This document shows, piece after piece, positions 1 to 8,053 of a stretch of DNA of 24,929 nucleotides. A program made the translations under genes and the position numbers. Source of the DNA: Candidatus Omnitrophota bacterium (GTDB taxonomy: Bacteria > Omnitrophota > Gorgyraeia > Zapsychrales > Fredricksoniimonadaceae); contig JAHFGE010000003.1 of NCBI GenBank assembly GCA_023247575.1, forward strand, positions 1 to 24,929, read 5' to 3'. Position 1 is the first letter of the stretch. Each line of letters starts with the position of its first letter. Below the pieces are notes generated by a model, which saw only the letters and a program-made list of their open reading frames with translations, did no database searches and was not told where the DNA came from.

Positions 1-249
1 CCAAGACAACCTAAATCCAATTTTGTCAACACTGGTTTATGGATGTTTATGCCTGAAGTGTTTCAATATTTAAAGAAATTAAAAAAGAGTTCCCGAGGGG
101 AATATGAAATTACGGATATTTTCTCTATGTATGTCAAGCAAGGCTCTCTAACCTATTCCATTCTCAAATCAACCTGGACCGATGCTGGATCACTAGATTC
201 TTTGTATAAAGCAACCGTTTTGATGCGACAGTTGCAAGCGCAACGATGA
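1..249 (+). CDS. Sugar-1-phosphate nucleotidyltransferase, C-terminal fragment (5' end outside window)
   Basis: The reading frame is open from base 1 to the TGA at 247-249, so only about the last 82 residues are present. The visible part matches the C-terminal end of the RmlA/glucose-1-phosphate thymidylyltransferase type: TGLWMF, then a RGEYEITD motif, then TYSIL and the WTDAGSLDSL motif that closes the substrate pocket in this family. Such enzymes make an NDP-sugar from a sugar 1-phosphate and NTP in the cytoplasm. The N-terminal nucleotide-binding half is missing, so the base and sugar specificity cannot be read, and no rmlB/C/D follows it here. The stop overlaps the next start as ATGA, suggesting translational coupling to the epimerase gene. 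Confidence 0.8.
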   Translation, partial: PRQPKSNFVNTGLWMFMPEVFQYLKKLKKSSRGEYEITDIFSMYVKQGSLTYSILKSTWTDAGSLDSLYKATVLMRQLQAQR

Positions 250-1157
250 AGATACTTATTACAGGTATTCACGGATTCCTTGGCTCTGCCCTGAGTAGGT
301 ATTTGTGCCACACAAAAAAGCAATTGTCCGTCTATGGGTTTACCCGCAAGAAATCTTCCTTGGAAAGTTCTGGGATCATTGAGTGTGATTTAAATCAGAC
401 TAGCCAGCTCCAGAAGATTCTTTTCGAACTAAAACCAGATATTATTTTTCATTGCGTCGGTGGCCGCTATAGCGATGAACAAAAGACATTTGAAGCTAAC
501 TTTACGGCTACCAAAAATTTATTAGAAACGGTCAAAGAGCTTAAGCCGGCATGTCGTCCAAGGATTGTTATTCCAGGATCTGCCGGAGAATATGGCAATG
601 TTAAGGGTAAGCGGTTAATTACTGAAGATTGCTTACCGAGGCCATTACAATGGTATGGATTTGTCAAACTTTTGCAGACTAACCTTGCTCTTTTTTATAA
701 AAATTATGACCTTGATGTCATTGTGGTTCGAATATTTAATATCTCTGGGACCAATACACCGACTGGATTAGCCATTGGCCAGTTTGCCCAGCAAATTGTG
801 GCTATTGAACGTGGAGAAGAACCTGTCATTCGGACAAAAAATTTAGGCGGCAGGCGTGATGTGTGCGATATCGAAGACATTTGTAGAGGATTGTGGATGA
901 TTGCCCAGAAGGGTAAGTCTGGAGAAATTTACAACCTTTGTTCAGCGCATCCCGTTACGTTTCGCCAATTATTACAGCAAATGTTACAGTTTGCGAAAGT
1001 CAAGGGCATCCGTATTGAAGAAAACGAGCAAGATACTTCCTCAAGTTTTGATGTAGTTGGATCTAACGCCAGGTTAAAATCACTTACATCATGGTCACCG
1101 CAAGTTGACTTGGTTCGCAGTCTTAAAAACACACTAAATAATTACCGTAATAACTAG
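246..1157 (+). CDS. NAD(P)-dependent sugar epimerase/reductase, extended SDR family, Rmd-like
   Basis: A 303-residue extended short-chain dehydrogenase. The Rossmann motif is GIHGFLG at residues 7-13, the catalytic-loop sequence GSAGEYG is at 111-117, and the YxxxK pair is Tyr137/Lys141 (WYGFVK). The later RRDVCDIEDICRG and GEIYNL segments resemble GDP-6-deoxy-D-mannose reductase (Rmd), which reduces GDP-4-keto-6-deoxy-mannose to GDP-D-rhamnose. With gmd about 3.5 kb downstream this is a reasonable guess, but other NDP-sugar epimerases or reductases share these motifs. The ATG overlaps the upstream stop (ATGA). The SDR family call is firm; the substrate is an inference. Confidence 0.82.
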   Translation: MKILITGIHGFLGSALSRYLCHTKKQLSVYGFTRKKSSLESSGIIECDLNQTSQLQKILFELKPDIIFHCVGGRYSDEQKTFEANFTATKNLLETVKELKPACRPRIVIPGSAGEYGNVKGKRLITEDCLPRPLQWYGFVKLLQTNLALFYKNYDLDVIVVRIFNISGTNTPTGLAIGQFAQQIVAIERGEEPVIRTKNLGGRRDVCDIEDICRGLWMIAQKGKSGEIYNLCSAHPVTFRQLLQQMLQFAKVKGIRIEENEQDTSSSFDVVGSNARLKSLTSWSPQVDLVRSLKNTLNNYRNN

Positions 1158-1168
1158 GTTTATTTGTT

Positions 1169-2353
1169 ATGAGGGTCCTTGTAGGACATAACCATTATCA
1201 ATGGGCCGGTGGAGAAGATGCGGTTGTCAAAACCGAAAGCCGCTTACTTGAGGAATTTGGCCACCAGGTCCAGGTTTTTGAAACAGATAATACGTTTATT
1301 AATGCAACTGGCTTTCAACGAGTGCAGGCTGCTAAAGATATTTTCTGGTCTAAGACAAGTTATCAGCGTCTGCGTGATGTCTTGGGGATCTTTAAACCCG
1401 ATGTTGCCCATTTCCATAACATTTATTTTTCTCTTACCCCTTCTGTCTATGATGCCTGCCGTGATGAAGGAGTTGCGGTTGTGCAAAGTCTGCACAACTT
1501 TCGCATGCTGTGTGCTAATGCACTTTTTTTTCGTGATGGCCATGTGTGTGAAGATTGTCTGGACAAATCTCCATGGGAAGGAATTATTCACCGCTGTTAC
1601 AAACATTCTGTTTTGGCTTCCTCAACTGTGACAGCTATGACATCTTTTCATCGTTGGCGAAAAATCTGGAAAAATAAAGTGGACATGTATATAACAGCCA
1701 CGGAATTTACGCGTGGTAAATATATTCAATCCGGTCTTCCAGGGGATAGAATTGCCATTAAACCAAATGTGTTTTGTCCTCTAGGGGATTTTGTTAAACC
1801 GTCAGGAGAATTTGTTTTATATGTGGGGAGATTAAGTCATGAAAAGGGAGCCCAGCGGTTATTGGAAGCCTGGGGGCATTTGCCAGAAATTCCCTTGAAA
1901 GTAGTTGGCGACGGCCCTCTAGGGCAACAATTAAAAACATTGGCGGCCAGCAAGGGATTAAAGCATATTGAATTTCTTGGTGTGTGCGATGAAGCCAGAT
2001 ATTGGCAGCATATGCAACGCGCCAAATTTTTGGTGATCCCTTCAGGATGTTATGAAAATTTTCCACGCATCGCGGTTGAAGCGTATGCCTTTGGATTACC
2101 GATTTTAGCCAGCCGACTAGGTAGTTTGATTGAAATTATTGAAGAGGGCCGCAGTGGGTTTTTATTTGACTCTTTGGATCCTATGGATTTGGCATCACGG
2201 GCAAGAACAATGTGGGGAATGGATTTAAACCAAATGTCTGCCCGTGCCCGAGATATTTTTGAAACTCAGTATAGTCCAGCCGTAAATATCCGCCAGCTTT
2301 TGGCTGTTTATGAAAAAGCTAGGACCAATTTCGCTAAAGGATGGAAAGCATGA
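1169..2353 (+). CDS. Glycosyltransferase family 4 protein
   Basis: A 394-residue GT-B fold glycosyltransferase. The N-terminal domain begins MRVLVGHNHYQWAGGED, with the glycine loop typical of GT4 enzymes. The C-terminal nucleotide-sugar domain has LYVGRLSHEKG and an intact EX7E motif, Glu296 and Glu304 (ENFPRIAVE), followed by AFGLPILAS and SGFLF. It should transfer a sugar from a nucleotide donor to a lipid-linked glycan at the inner face of the membrane; donor and linkage cannot be read. It follows the epimerase by 11 bases. A cysteine-rich patch near residues 115-145 (CAN, CEDC, RCYKHS) is seen in some GT4 proteins of polysaccharide loci and has no known role that I can assign. Confidence 0.88.
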   Translation: MRVLVGHNHYQWAGGEDAVVKTESRLLEEFGHQVQVFETDNTFINATGFQRVQAAKDIFWSKTSYQRLRDVLGIFKPDVAHFHNIYFSLTPSVYDACRDEGVAVVQSLHNFRMLCANALFFRDGHVCEDCLDKSPWEGIIHRCYKHSVLASSTVTAMTSFHRWRKIWKNKVDMYITATEFTRGKYIQSGLPGDRIAIKPNVFCPLGDFVKPSGEFVLYVGRLSHEKGAQRLLEAWGHLPEIPLKVVGDGPLGQQLKTLAASKGLKHIEFLGVCDEARYWQHMQRAKFLVIPSGCYENFPRIAVEAYAFGLPILASRLGSLIEIIEEGRSGFLFDSLDPMDLASRARTMWGMDLNQMSARARDIFETQYSPAVNIRQLLAVYEKARTNFAKGWKA

Positions 2354-2479
2354 ATTGGTGAAATGTTTATTTTATCATTGTAACCGGAGCATACATTTTA
2401 TGACGTTTCGCCGTTCACTGGCTCAATTTCCTGTTAGGGTCACCAAAGAAAAATTGCCCCATACTGTTGCTTTCTGATA

Positions 2480-2485
2480 TATAAT
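2480..2485 (+). promoter_or_regulatory. Candidate -10 box (TATAAT) just upstream of the wecG-type gene
   Basis: An exact TATAAT ends 14 bases before the ATG at 2500, in a 146-base gap that is the widest in the first 10 kb. A weak -35 candidate, TTGCCC at 2454-2459, lies 20 bases upstream, longer than the usual 16-18. Initiation from this box would leave only about 8 bases of 5' leader, which fits the absence of any Shine-Dalgarno sequence before 2500. The rest of the gap (2354-2479) shows nothing I can name. Confidence 0.3.
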
Positions 2486-2499
2486 GACTTCTCAAAATT

Positions 2500-3258
2500 A
2501 TGCTAGAAAGCATTGCTTTATTAGGAATTAGAATTGACCGGGTCAATCTTTCTTTAGCCAGTGAGCAGATTTGCCAATGGGCAAAAGACAGATACCGTAC
2601 TTATGTATGTGTGGCACCGGTGGCCACTTTGGTGGAGGCCCAACGAGATAAGTTTTATGCTGCTGTGGTCAATGCGGCAGGCATGGTTACTCCTGATGGG
2701 ATGCCTGTGGTGTGGCTGGCTAAACTTAAAGGTTGCCGTGATATTGCCAGGACCTATGGCCCAGATTTGATGCGCCAGGTTTGCAATCAAAGTCAAAGCT
2801 TAAATTTACGCCATTTTTTTTACGGAGGCACTCCCGAAACGTTAAATAAACTTCAACAGAAGCTAATGGCTAGATACCCAGGAATTGTTGTTGCGGGAAG
2901 CTATGCTCCTTTATTTATTTCCCAGGGGCAGCAGGAACAGGAAGAAATTATTCACAGGATCAATGAATCCAGATCTGATATTCTTTGGGTAGGTTTGGGG
3001 TCTCCTAAACAGGATTTTTGGATGCATTTGCATCGTCCCTTATTGAACGTTCCTGTGATGATTGGAATTGGCGCTGCTTTCGATTTCCTTTCCGGACAAA
3101 AAAATCAGGCTCCACGCTGGATTCAAAAGACGGGACTGGAATGGTTTTTTCGACTGTGCTGTGAACCTAAACGTTTATGGAAAAGATATTTGGTGGGCAA
3201 TAGCCTTTTTTTCTATTATGTCATTAAAGAATTCATGGGATTAAAACCAAAGATATGA
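2500..3258 (+). CDS. WecG/TagA/CpsF family glycosyltransferase (GT26)
   Basis: A 252-residue member of the family that adds the second sugar, usually an N-acetylmannosamine-type residue, to a polyprenyl-diphosphate-linked first sugar. Visible signatures are TPDGMPVVW, with the conserved acidic residue at Asp66, then DILWVGLGSPKQDFW and the strongly conserved GIGAAFDFLSG, followed by APRWIQKTGLEWFFRL and a basic EPKRLWKRYL end that in TagA-like enzymes is the membrane-associating region. Length is normal. It directly precedes and overlaps (ATGA) the glycosylphosphotransferase gene, a common pairing: one makes the lipid-linked monosaccharide, the other extends it. No ribosome binding site precedes the ATG. 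Confidence 0.92.
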   Translation: MLESIALLGIRIDRVNLSLASEQICQWAKDRYRTYVCVAPVATLVEAQRDKFYAAVVNAAGMVTPDGMPVVWLAKLKGCRDIARTYGPDLMRQVCNQSQSLNLRHFFYGGTPETLNKLQQKLMARYPGIVVAGSYAPLFISQGQQEQEEIIHRINESRSDILWVGLGSPKQDFWMHLHRPLLNVPVMIGIGAAFDFLSGQKNQAPRWIQKTGLEWFFRLCCEPKRLWKRYLVGNSLFFYYVIKEFMGLKPKI

Positions 3259-4682
3259 AGCTCTCAACGGGTAATGGTCGACAAGCGTTATTCATCTACA
3301 TCAGTTATATATTGATTGATGTGGTGTGTATTAATCTGGCTATTTATCTTGCGTTGCTGGTCCGTCATGAGACTTTGCCTTTTGTTATTTCCTGGGAGGG
3401 GTTTTTTTCTTCCACCAATCCCTTTAAAGTTGTTTTTATCATATGGGTTTTGCTCATTTTATTTTTTAATCAGATTCATGGTCTTTATCAAACTCATCGG
3501 GAAATGCTGGAAAGTCTGGAAATCTGGAAAGTAACCAGGTCAGTGGTACTGGCCTCTTTGGCGGTTATTGTACTGGTATATTTGTTAAAGATACAGGGTT
3601 TTCCTCGAGGAGTCATGATTTTTAGCCCGTTAGTCATAAGTTTTTTTCTTTCCTTATGGAGAGCACTTAAAAAATTCCTGGTTAATTTTTTAGTACAGCG
3701 TGGCTACAAGAATTTTAATGCTCTTATTATTGGGGCCGGCAAAATAGGAGCACTGCTGGCCGAAGAAATCAAAAAAAGGCCGGCTTTAGGGATCAAAATT
3801 GTTGGATTTTTAGACGATGAAAAACAAGGCAGCCTGAATGGATGGCGGGTTTTAGGTAAGCTTAAAGACTTTCAAGAAATTACCCAGCGTGAATTTATTC
3901 ACAAAGTCTTTATTGCGGCTTATCCCCATTATCCTTCTTTTATTAAATTATTGGAAGAGGCTAGAGAGTCAGATATTGCGGTGCGGGTAATCCCTCAAGG
4001 CTTTGAGTATATGGCACAGGATTGTGCCAGGTATAATATAGGTATTATCCCCATCCTGGAATATTCTGAAGCCCAAACTAGCAGCCGTCAAAAAATCAAA
4101 CGTCTATTTGATTTTGTTTTGTCCTTGATTTTGTTTTGTATTTTATTGCCGGTATTTGCCGTTTTGGCGATTTTAATCAAATGGGATACTCCGGGGCTGA
4201 TTTTTTATTCTTCTAAACGTTATGGCCGTCATGGTCGAATTTTTCATATGTATAAATTCCGCAGTATGGTTTCCAATGCCGATGAGCTAAAACATCAACT
4301 GAAAGATAAAAATGAAGTGGATGGCCCAATTTTTAAGATTAAAAGAGACCCTCGATTGACGAAGATGGGGGCATTTTTAAGAAAATACAGCCTTGATGAA
4401 TTGCCCCAAATCGTTAATGTTCTTAAAGGAGATATGAGCCTTGTCGGTCCCAGGCCGTTTCCTATTGAACAGATCGAAAGGGAGGACTTGCGGCAATTAA
4501 AACGTCTAAATATTCGTCCCGGCATTACCGGCTTATGGCAAATCAGAGGCCGTAGTGACCTTTCGTTTGAGAAACTTTTACGGTGGGATATTTGGTATAT
4601 CAATAACTGGTCTTTTGGGTTGGATTTATATATATTATTTCAAACTTTGCCGGTCGTGATTCAAGGTAAAGGGGCGTATTGA
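3255..4682 (+). CDS. Polyprenyl-phosphate hexose-1-phosphate transferase (WbaP/WcaJ/CpsE-like)
   Basis: A 475-residue initiating glycosylphosphotransferase that moves a sugar 1-phosphate from an NDP-sugar to undecaprenyl phosphate. The N-terminal third holds about four hydrophobic segments, then a nucleotide-binding-like domain (ALIIGAGKIGALLAEEI near residue 160). The C-terminal catalytic domain starts with the KRLFDFVLSLILF re-entrant helix and carries YKFRSM near 333, DELPQ near 380, SLVGPRP near 398 and PGITGLWQIRGRS. The full three-part architecture matches the polyisoprenylphosphate hexose-1-P transferase family. The ATG overlaps the wecG-type stop, and the stop TGA shares its A with the gmd ATG, so the three genes are tightly coupled. 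Sugar specificity is not readable. Confidence 0.93.
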   Translation: MKLSTGNGRQALFIYISYILIDVVCINLAIYLALLVRHETLPFVISWEGFFSSTNPFKVVFIIWVLLILFFNQIHGLYQTHREMLESLEIWKVTRSVVLASLAVIVLVYLLKIQGFPRGVMIFSPLVISFFLSLWRALKKFLVNFLVQRGYKNFNALIIGAGKIGALLAEEIKKRPALGIKIVGFLDDEKQGSLNGWRVLGKLKDFQEITQREFIHKVFIAAYPHYPSFIKLLEEARESDIAVRVIPQGFEYMAQDCARYNIGIIPILEYSEAQTSSRQKIKRLFDFVLSLILFCILLPVFAVLAILIKWDTPGLIFYSSKRYGRHGRIFHMYKFRSMVSNADELKHQLKDKNEVDGPIFKIKRDPRLTKMGAFLRKYSLDELPQIVNVLKGDMSLVGPRPFPIEQIEREDLRQLKRLNIRPGITGLWQIRGRSDLSFEKLLRWDIWYINNWSFGLDLYILFQTLPVVIQGKGAY

Positions 4683-5707
4683 TGGCAACCAAAAAAGCAT
4701 TGATCACCGGGATTACCGGTCAAGATGGTTCTTACTTAGCGGAATTCTTAATTCAAAAAGGTTATTATGTCTATGGTATTATCCGCCGCTCCAGCAATTT
4801 TAATACCGGTCGCATTGACCATCTCTATCAAGATCCCCATGAGAAGAATCGACGTTTGAATTTAATCTATGGGGACCTTAATGATGCCAGCTCTTTAAAT
4901 TTCATCATAAAAACTGTCCAGCCGGATGAAATTTATAATTTGGGGGCCCAGAGCCATGTGAAAGTTTCTTTTGAAGTTCCCGAATACACGGCGGAAACTA
5001 CCGCTTTGGGGACTACGCGCCTTTTGGAGGCCATCAGAGACACGGGTGTTAAAACTAAGTTTTATCAGGCTTCTTCTTCAGAAATGTATGGTAAAGCCCT
5101 GCAGACTCCTCAAAATGAAAAAACACCCTTTTATCCACGCAGCCCTTATGCGGCCGCCAAAGTCTATGCGTATTGGATGACAGTTAATTACCGGGAGGCC
5201 TATGGCATGTTTGTCTGTAATGGTATTTTATTTAATCATGAATCTCCCCGTCGGGGTGAGACCTTTGTGACCCGCAAAATTACCATGGCCATGGCTCGTA
5301 TTAAATATGGGTTGCAAAAAAAATTGTATTTGGGCAATTTGGATGCCAGGCGTGATTGGGGATTTGCCGGCGATTATGTACAGGCCATGTGGCTCATGCT
5401 GCAGCAACCTAAAGCTGGTGATTATGTCATTGCTACAGGCGAAAACCATTCGGTACGGGAATTTTTACAGGAAGCTTTTGGCTATGCCGGGCTCGATTGG
5501 CGAAAATTTGTCATCATTGATAAGCGGTATTTTCGTCCCACCGAAGTCGATGTTTTGTTAGGCGACAGTTCCAAGGCCCGACGGGTTTTAAAGTGGAAAC
5601 CAAAAGTCAATTTTAAGGAGCTGGTGCGTATGATGGTTGATAGCGATATGGCACTAGTGCGAAAGACAGTGTATGGCCTAAGAGGCAGGCGGGAGGGCGG
5701 GCTATGA
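4682..5707 (+). CDS. gmd: GDP-mannose 4,6-dehydratase
   Basis: Converts GDP-D-mannose to GDP-4-keto-6-deoxy-D-mannose in the cytoplasm, the entry point to GDP-fucose, GDP-rhamnose and GDP-perosamine. From the ATG at 4682 the protein is 341 residues. NADP-binding GITGQDG is at 10-16, SSSEMYG at 131-137 and the catalytic Tyr156/Lys160 in YAAAK. The family-specific NHESPRRGETFVTRKIT and DARRDWGFAGDYV blocks are present, which separates it from generic SDR enzymes. I chose 4682 over the TTG immediately before it because ATG overlaps the preceding stop (TGATG) and AAAGGGG lies about 8 bases upstream. The fcl gene follows with an ATGA overlap, the usual gmd-fcl pair. Confidence 0.97.
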   Translation: MATKKALITGITGQDGSYLAEFLIQKGYYVYGIIRRSSNFNTGRIDHLYQDPHEKNRRLNLIYGDLNDASSLNFIIKTVQPDEIYNLGAQSHVKVSFEVPEYTAETTALGTTRLLEAIRDTGVKTKFYQASSSEMYGKALQTPQNEKTPFYPRSPYAAAKVYAYWMTVNYREAYGMFVCNGILFNHESPRRGETFVTRKITMAMARIKYGLQKKLYLGNLDARRDWGFAGDYVQAMWLMLQQPKAGDYVIATGENHSVREFLQEAFGYAGLDWRKFVIIDKRYFRPTEVDVLLGDSSKARRVLKWKPKVNFKELVRMMVDSDMALVRKTVYGLRGRREGGL

Positions 5708-6699
5708 GCTTTTGGAAGAAGCAGTGCGTTATTGTCACAGGAGGGGCTGGTTTTTTAGGTCGGGTGGTGGTAAAACAACTTAAAAATAAGAGTTGTCTGC
5801 ATGTCGTTGTTCCTCGCTCCAAAGAGTTTGATCTACGTAAAACTTCCGCTATTCGTAAACTTTACCGTCAAGTAAAACCTGACATGGTCATTCATCTGGC
5901 GGCTGTGGTTGGCGGTATCGGTGCTAACCGTGCAAATCCAGGACAATTTTTTTACGACAACCTGATCATGGGAGTTGAGCTGATGGAGCAGGCCAGGCAG
6001 TTTAAAATTCAAAAATTCGTCGCCGTCGGAACCATTTGCGCTTATCCAAAATTCTGTCCTGTTGCCTTTAAGGAAAAAGATCTTTGGAGCGGTTACCCTG
6101 AGGAAACCAATGCGCCGTATGGTTTGGCCAAAAAGATGTTATTAGTGCAGTCCCAGGCCTATAGGCAACAGTATGGGTTTAATTCCATTTATTTGTTACC
6201 GGTCAATTTGTATGGTCCGGGGGATAATTTTTCTTTAGAGACCTCTCATGTGGTACCGGCGTTAATCCGTAAATGTATTGAGGCCAAAGAACGTGGGGAC
6301 AAATATATCGTGGTTTGGGGGACAGGCAAGCCCACGCGCGAATTTTTGTATGTAGATGACGCGGCGCGGGGGATTATCTTAGCGGCGGAAAAATATAATA
6401 GTTCGGAACCGGTTAATTTAGGCGCCAGTTTCGAAATTTCCATTCAAGATTTGGTTAGACTGATTATACGATTGACCGGTTTTAAGGGTGAGGTTGTCTG
6501 GGATAAGACCAAGCCTGACGGCCAGCCCCGTCGGTGTTTGGACACTTCCCGCGCTCGTGAGGAATTTAGCTTTGTCGCTAAGACATCATTTGAAGAAGGC
6601 TTGAAGCGGACGATTGCATGGTATCGACGTAATCACCATCAGAAGTTCTCTCATTCGCAGGCCTCATTACCTTCCGTTAACTTTAGCGGTGAAATGTAA
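5704..6699 (+). CDS. fcl: GDP-L-fucose synthase
   Basis: A 331-residue 3,5-epimerase/4-reductase that turns the Gmd product into GDP-L-fucose with NADPH. TGGAGFLG at 12-19 is the nucleotide-binding motif. GTICAYP places the conserved Cys at 112, Tyr139 and Lys143 form YGLAK, and SHVVPALIRK places the conserved His at 182, so the residues known to matter in the E. coli enzyme are all visible. AAVVGGIGANRANPGQF and PVNLYGPGDNF are family blocks. The start overlaps the gmd stop. The C-terminal tail after RRNHHQKF is longer and more polar than usual. Fucose or a derivative is therefore a likely component of the glycan made by this locus. Confidence 0.95.
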   Translation: MSFWKKQCVIVTGGAGFLGRVVVKQLKNKSCLHVVVPRSKEFDLRKTSAIRKLYRQVKPDMVIHLAAVVGGIGANRANPGQFFYDNLIMGVELMEQARQFKIQKFVAVGTICAYPKFCPVAFKEKDLWSGYPEETNAPYGLAKKMLLVQSQAYRQQYGFNSIYLLPVNLYGPGDNFSLETSHVVPALIRKCIEAKERGDKYIVVWGTGKPTREFLYVDDAARGIILAAEKYNSSEPVNLGASFEISIQDLVRLIIRLTGFKGEVVWDKTKPDGQPRRCLDTSRAREEFSFVAKTSFEEGLKRTIAWYRRNHHQKFSHSQASLPSVNFSGEM

Positions 6700-6714
6700 A
6701 GGCTTTGGGAAATT

Positions 6715-8052
6715 ATGAGGCGGCTATGGCAAAGTGAAGGTTTTCGGAAATATTTTAAAAATACAGGGTGGCTGTTTTTGGAGAAACTGTCGCGGCTTAT
6801 CGCTGGACTTTTTATCGGCGCATGGGTTGCCCGTTACCTCGGCCCGGAACAATTTGGTCGGTTAAGTTATGTGCAGAGTTTTGTAGCTATTGGGGGGTCC
6901 ATAGCTGCGTTAGGCCTTGATGAGATTGTCGTGCGCGAGTTAGTTAGAAGTGAAGATAAAAGGGAGGTTCTTTTAGGGACCGCATTTTTTCTTAAAGCCT
7001 TTGGGGTGTTGGTGCTGTTTGCTGTCATGGGTATCGCCGTTAGGTTTACGTCCAATGACAGCTTCACCAATATGCTAATTCTCTTATTAGTGGTTTCATC
7101 AATATTTCAGACGTTCAAGGTCGTTGAATCTTATTTTCTGGCGAGAGTATTAGCCAAATACTCCGTTTTTGCCAACATCATTTCTCTCGTTGTTTATTCC
7201 ATAGTACAGGTCGTTTTAATTTTCATGAAAGCTCATATCTTGGCATTTGTTTTAGCGTTTGTTTTACAAAGCTGTATTCTGGCTTTGGGGTGGGTTTATT
7301 TCTATCATACACAAAATATGACTATTTGGAAATGGTCTTTTGATGCGCAGGTCGCAAAGAATCTCTTTAAAGGCAGTTGGCCGCTTATCTTCTCCGGAAT
7401 AGTCATCATGATTTACATGCGTATTGATCAGGTGATGATCAAAGAAATACTTGGCATTCAGGCGGTTGGTAATTACGCAGCGGCCATTATGTTAAGCGAG
7501 GCATGGTATTTTATTCCAATGGTTATATGCAGCTCTTTGTTTCCTGCCATTATGAGCGCCCAAAAAAAAGGCGGGGCTCTTTATCATGATCGATTAGAAA
7601 ATCTTTTTTGCTTGTTATCTTGGGCGGCTTTGGCTATCACCGTACCAACGTTTTTCTTCTCCAATCGCATTATTCACCTTTTCTATGGAGAAAAATATGT
7701 TCAGGCCTCAGCCGTCTTATCAATTCATATTTGGACGGTTGTTTTTGTTTTCTTTGGAGTCGCCAAAGGCAGGTATATGATGGCAGAGAATATCCAATGG
7801 CTATCTGCCATATATTCATCGGTGGGGGCGCTGTGTAATATCCTGTTGAACTATTTCTTAATTCCCAAGATTGGCATTCAAGGGGCCGCTTGGGCGTCGT
7901 TAATTACCCAGGTCATTTCCAGTGTTGTATTACCAAGTTTTCACCATAAAGACCGTAAATCTGTTATAATATTTTTGAAGTCATTTTTTGATATCGGCAT
8001 GATTAAGAAATCTTTTAATTTTTCAACATTGGTTGGAGTAAGAGAGGTTTAG
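6715..8052 (+). CDS. Oligosaccharide flippase, Wzx-like (MOP/PST family)
   Basis: A 445-residue hydrophobic protein with about 12 predicted membrane segments. The opening NTGWLFLEKLSRLIAGLFIG followed by ARYLGPEQFGRLSY is the usual start of polysaccharide transport (PST) flippases, and GIQGAAWASLITQ near the end is another common block of this family. It is expected to turn undecaprenyl-diphosphate-linked repeat units across the inner membrane for polymerisation in the periplasm. It lies between nucleotide-sugar genes and glycosyltransferase genes, which supports this role. No Wzy or Wzz candidate is seen in the window, so the polymerisation step must be encoded elsewhere or be absent. Confidence 0.88.
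   Translation: MRRLWQSEGFRKYFKNTGWLFLEKLSRLIAGLFIGAWVARYLGPEQFGRLSYVQSFVAIGGSIAALGLDEIVVRELVRSEDKREVLLGTAFFLKAFGVLVLFAVMGIAVRFTSNDSFTNMLILLLVVSSIFQTFKVVESYFLARVLAKYSVFANIISLVVYSIVQVVLIFMKAHILAFVLAFVLQSCILALGWVYFYHTQNMTIWKWSFDAQVAKNLFKGSWPLIFSGIVIMIYMRIDQVMIKEILGIQAVGNYAAAIMLSEAWYFIPMVICSSLFPAIMSAQKKGGALYHDRLENLFCLLSWAALAITVPTFFFSNRIIHLFYGEKYVQASAVLSIHIWTVVFVFFGVAKGRYMMAENIQWLSAIYSSVGALCNILLNYFLIPKIGIQGAAWASLITQVISSVVLPSFHHKDRKSVIIFLKSFFDIGMIKKSFNFSTLVGVREV
7962..7970 (+). promoter_or_regulatory. Candidate extended -10 promoter inside the flippase gene
   Basis: TGTTATAAT is a TGN plus TATAAT extended -10 element. It lies about 84 bases upstream of the TTG start of the radical SAM gene and inside the 3' end of the flippase gene. 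No good -35 hexamer is present at 16-18 bases, though extended -10 promoters often lack one. It could give the genes from 8054 onward their own transcription; it may equally be chance in AT-rich coding sequence. Confidence 0.25.
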
Positions 8053-8053
8053 A

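Noticed and set aside
1209..1631. A 140-codon plus-strand frame inside the first GT4 gene
   Set aside because: It is out of frame with a clear GT4 protein, and its translation is a low-information mix of residues.
2399..2476. A possible 25-codon leader peptide before the wecG-type gene
   Set aside because: It has only a poorly spaced GGAG upstream, no attenuator-like hairpin and no conserved pattern; most likely chance.
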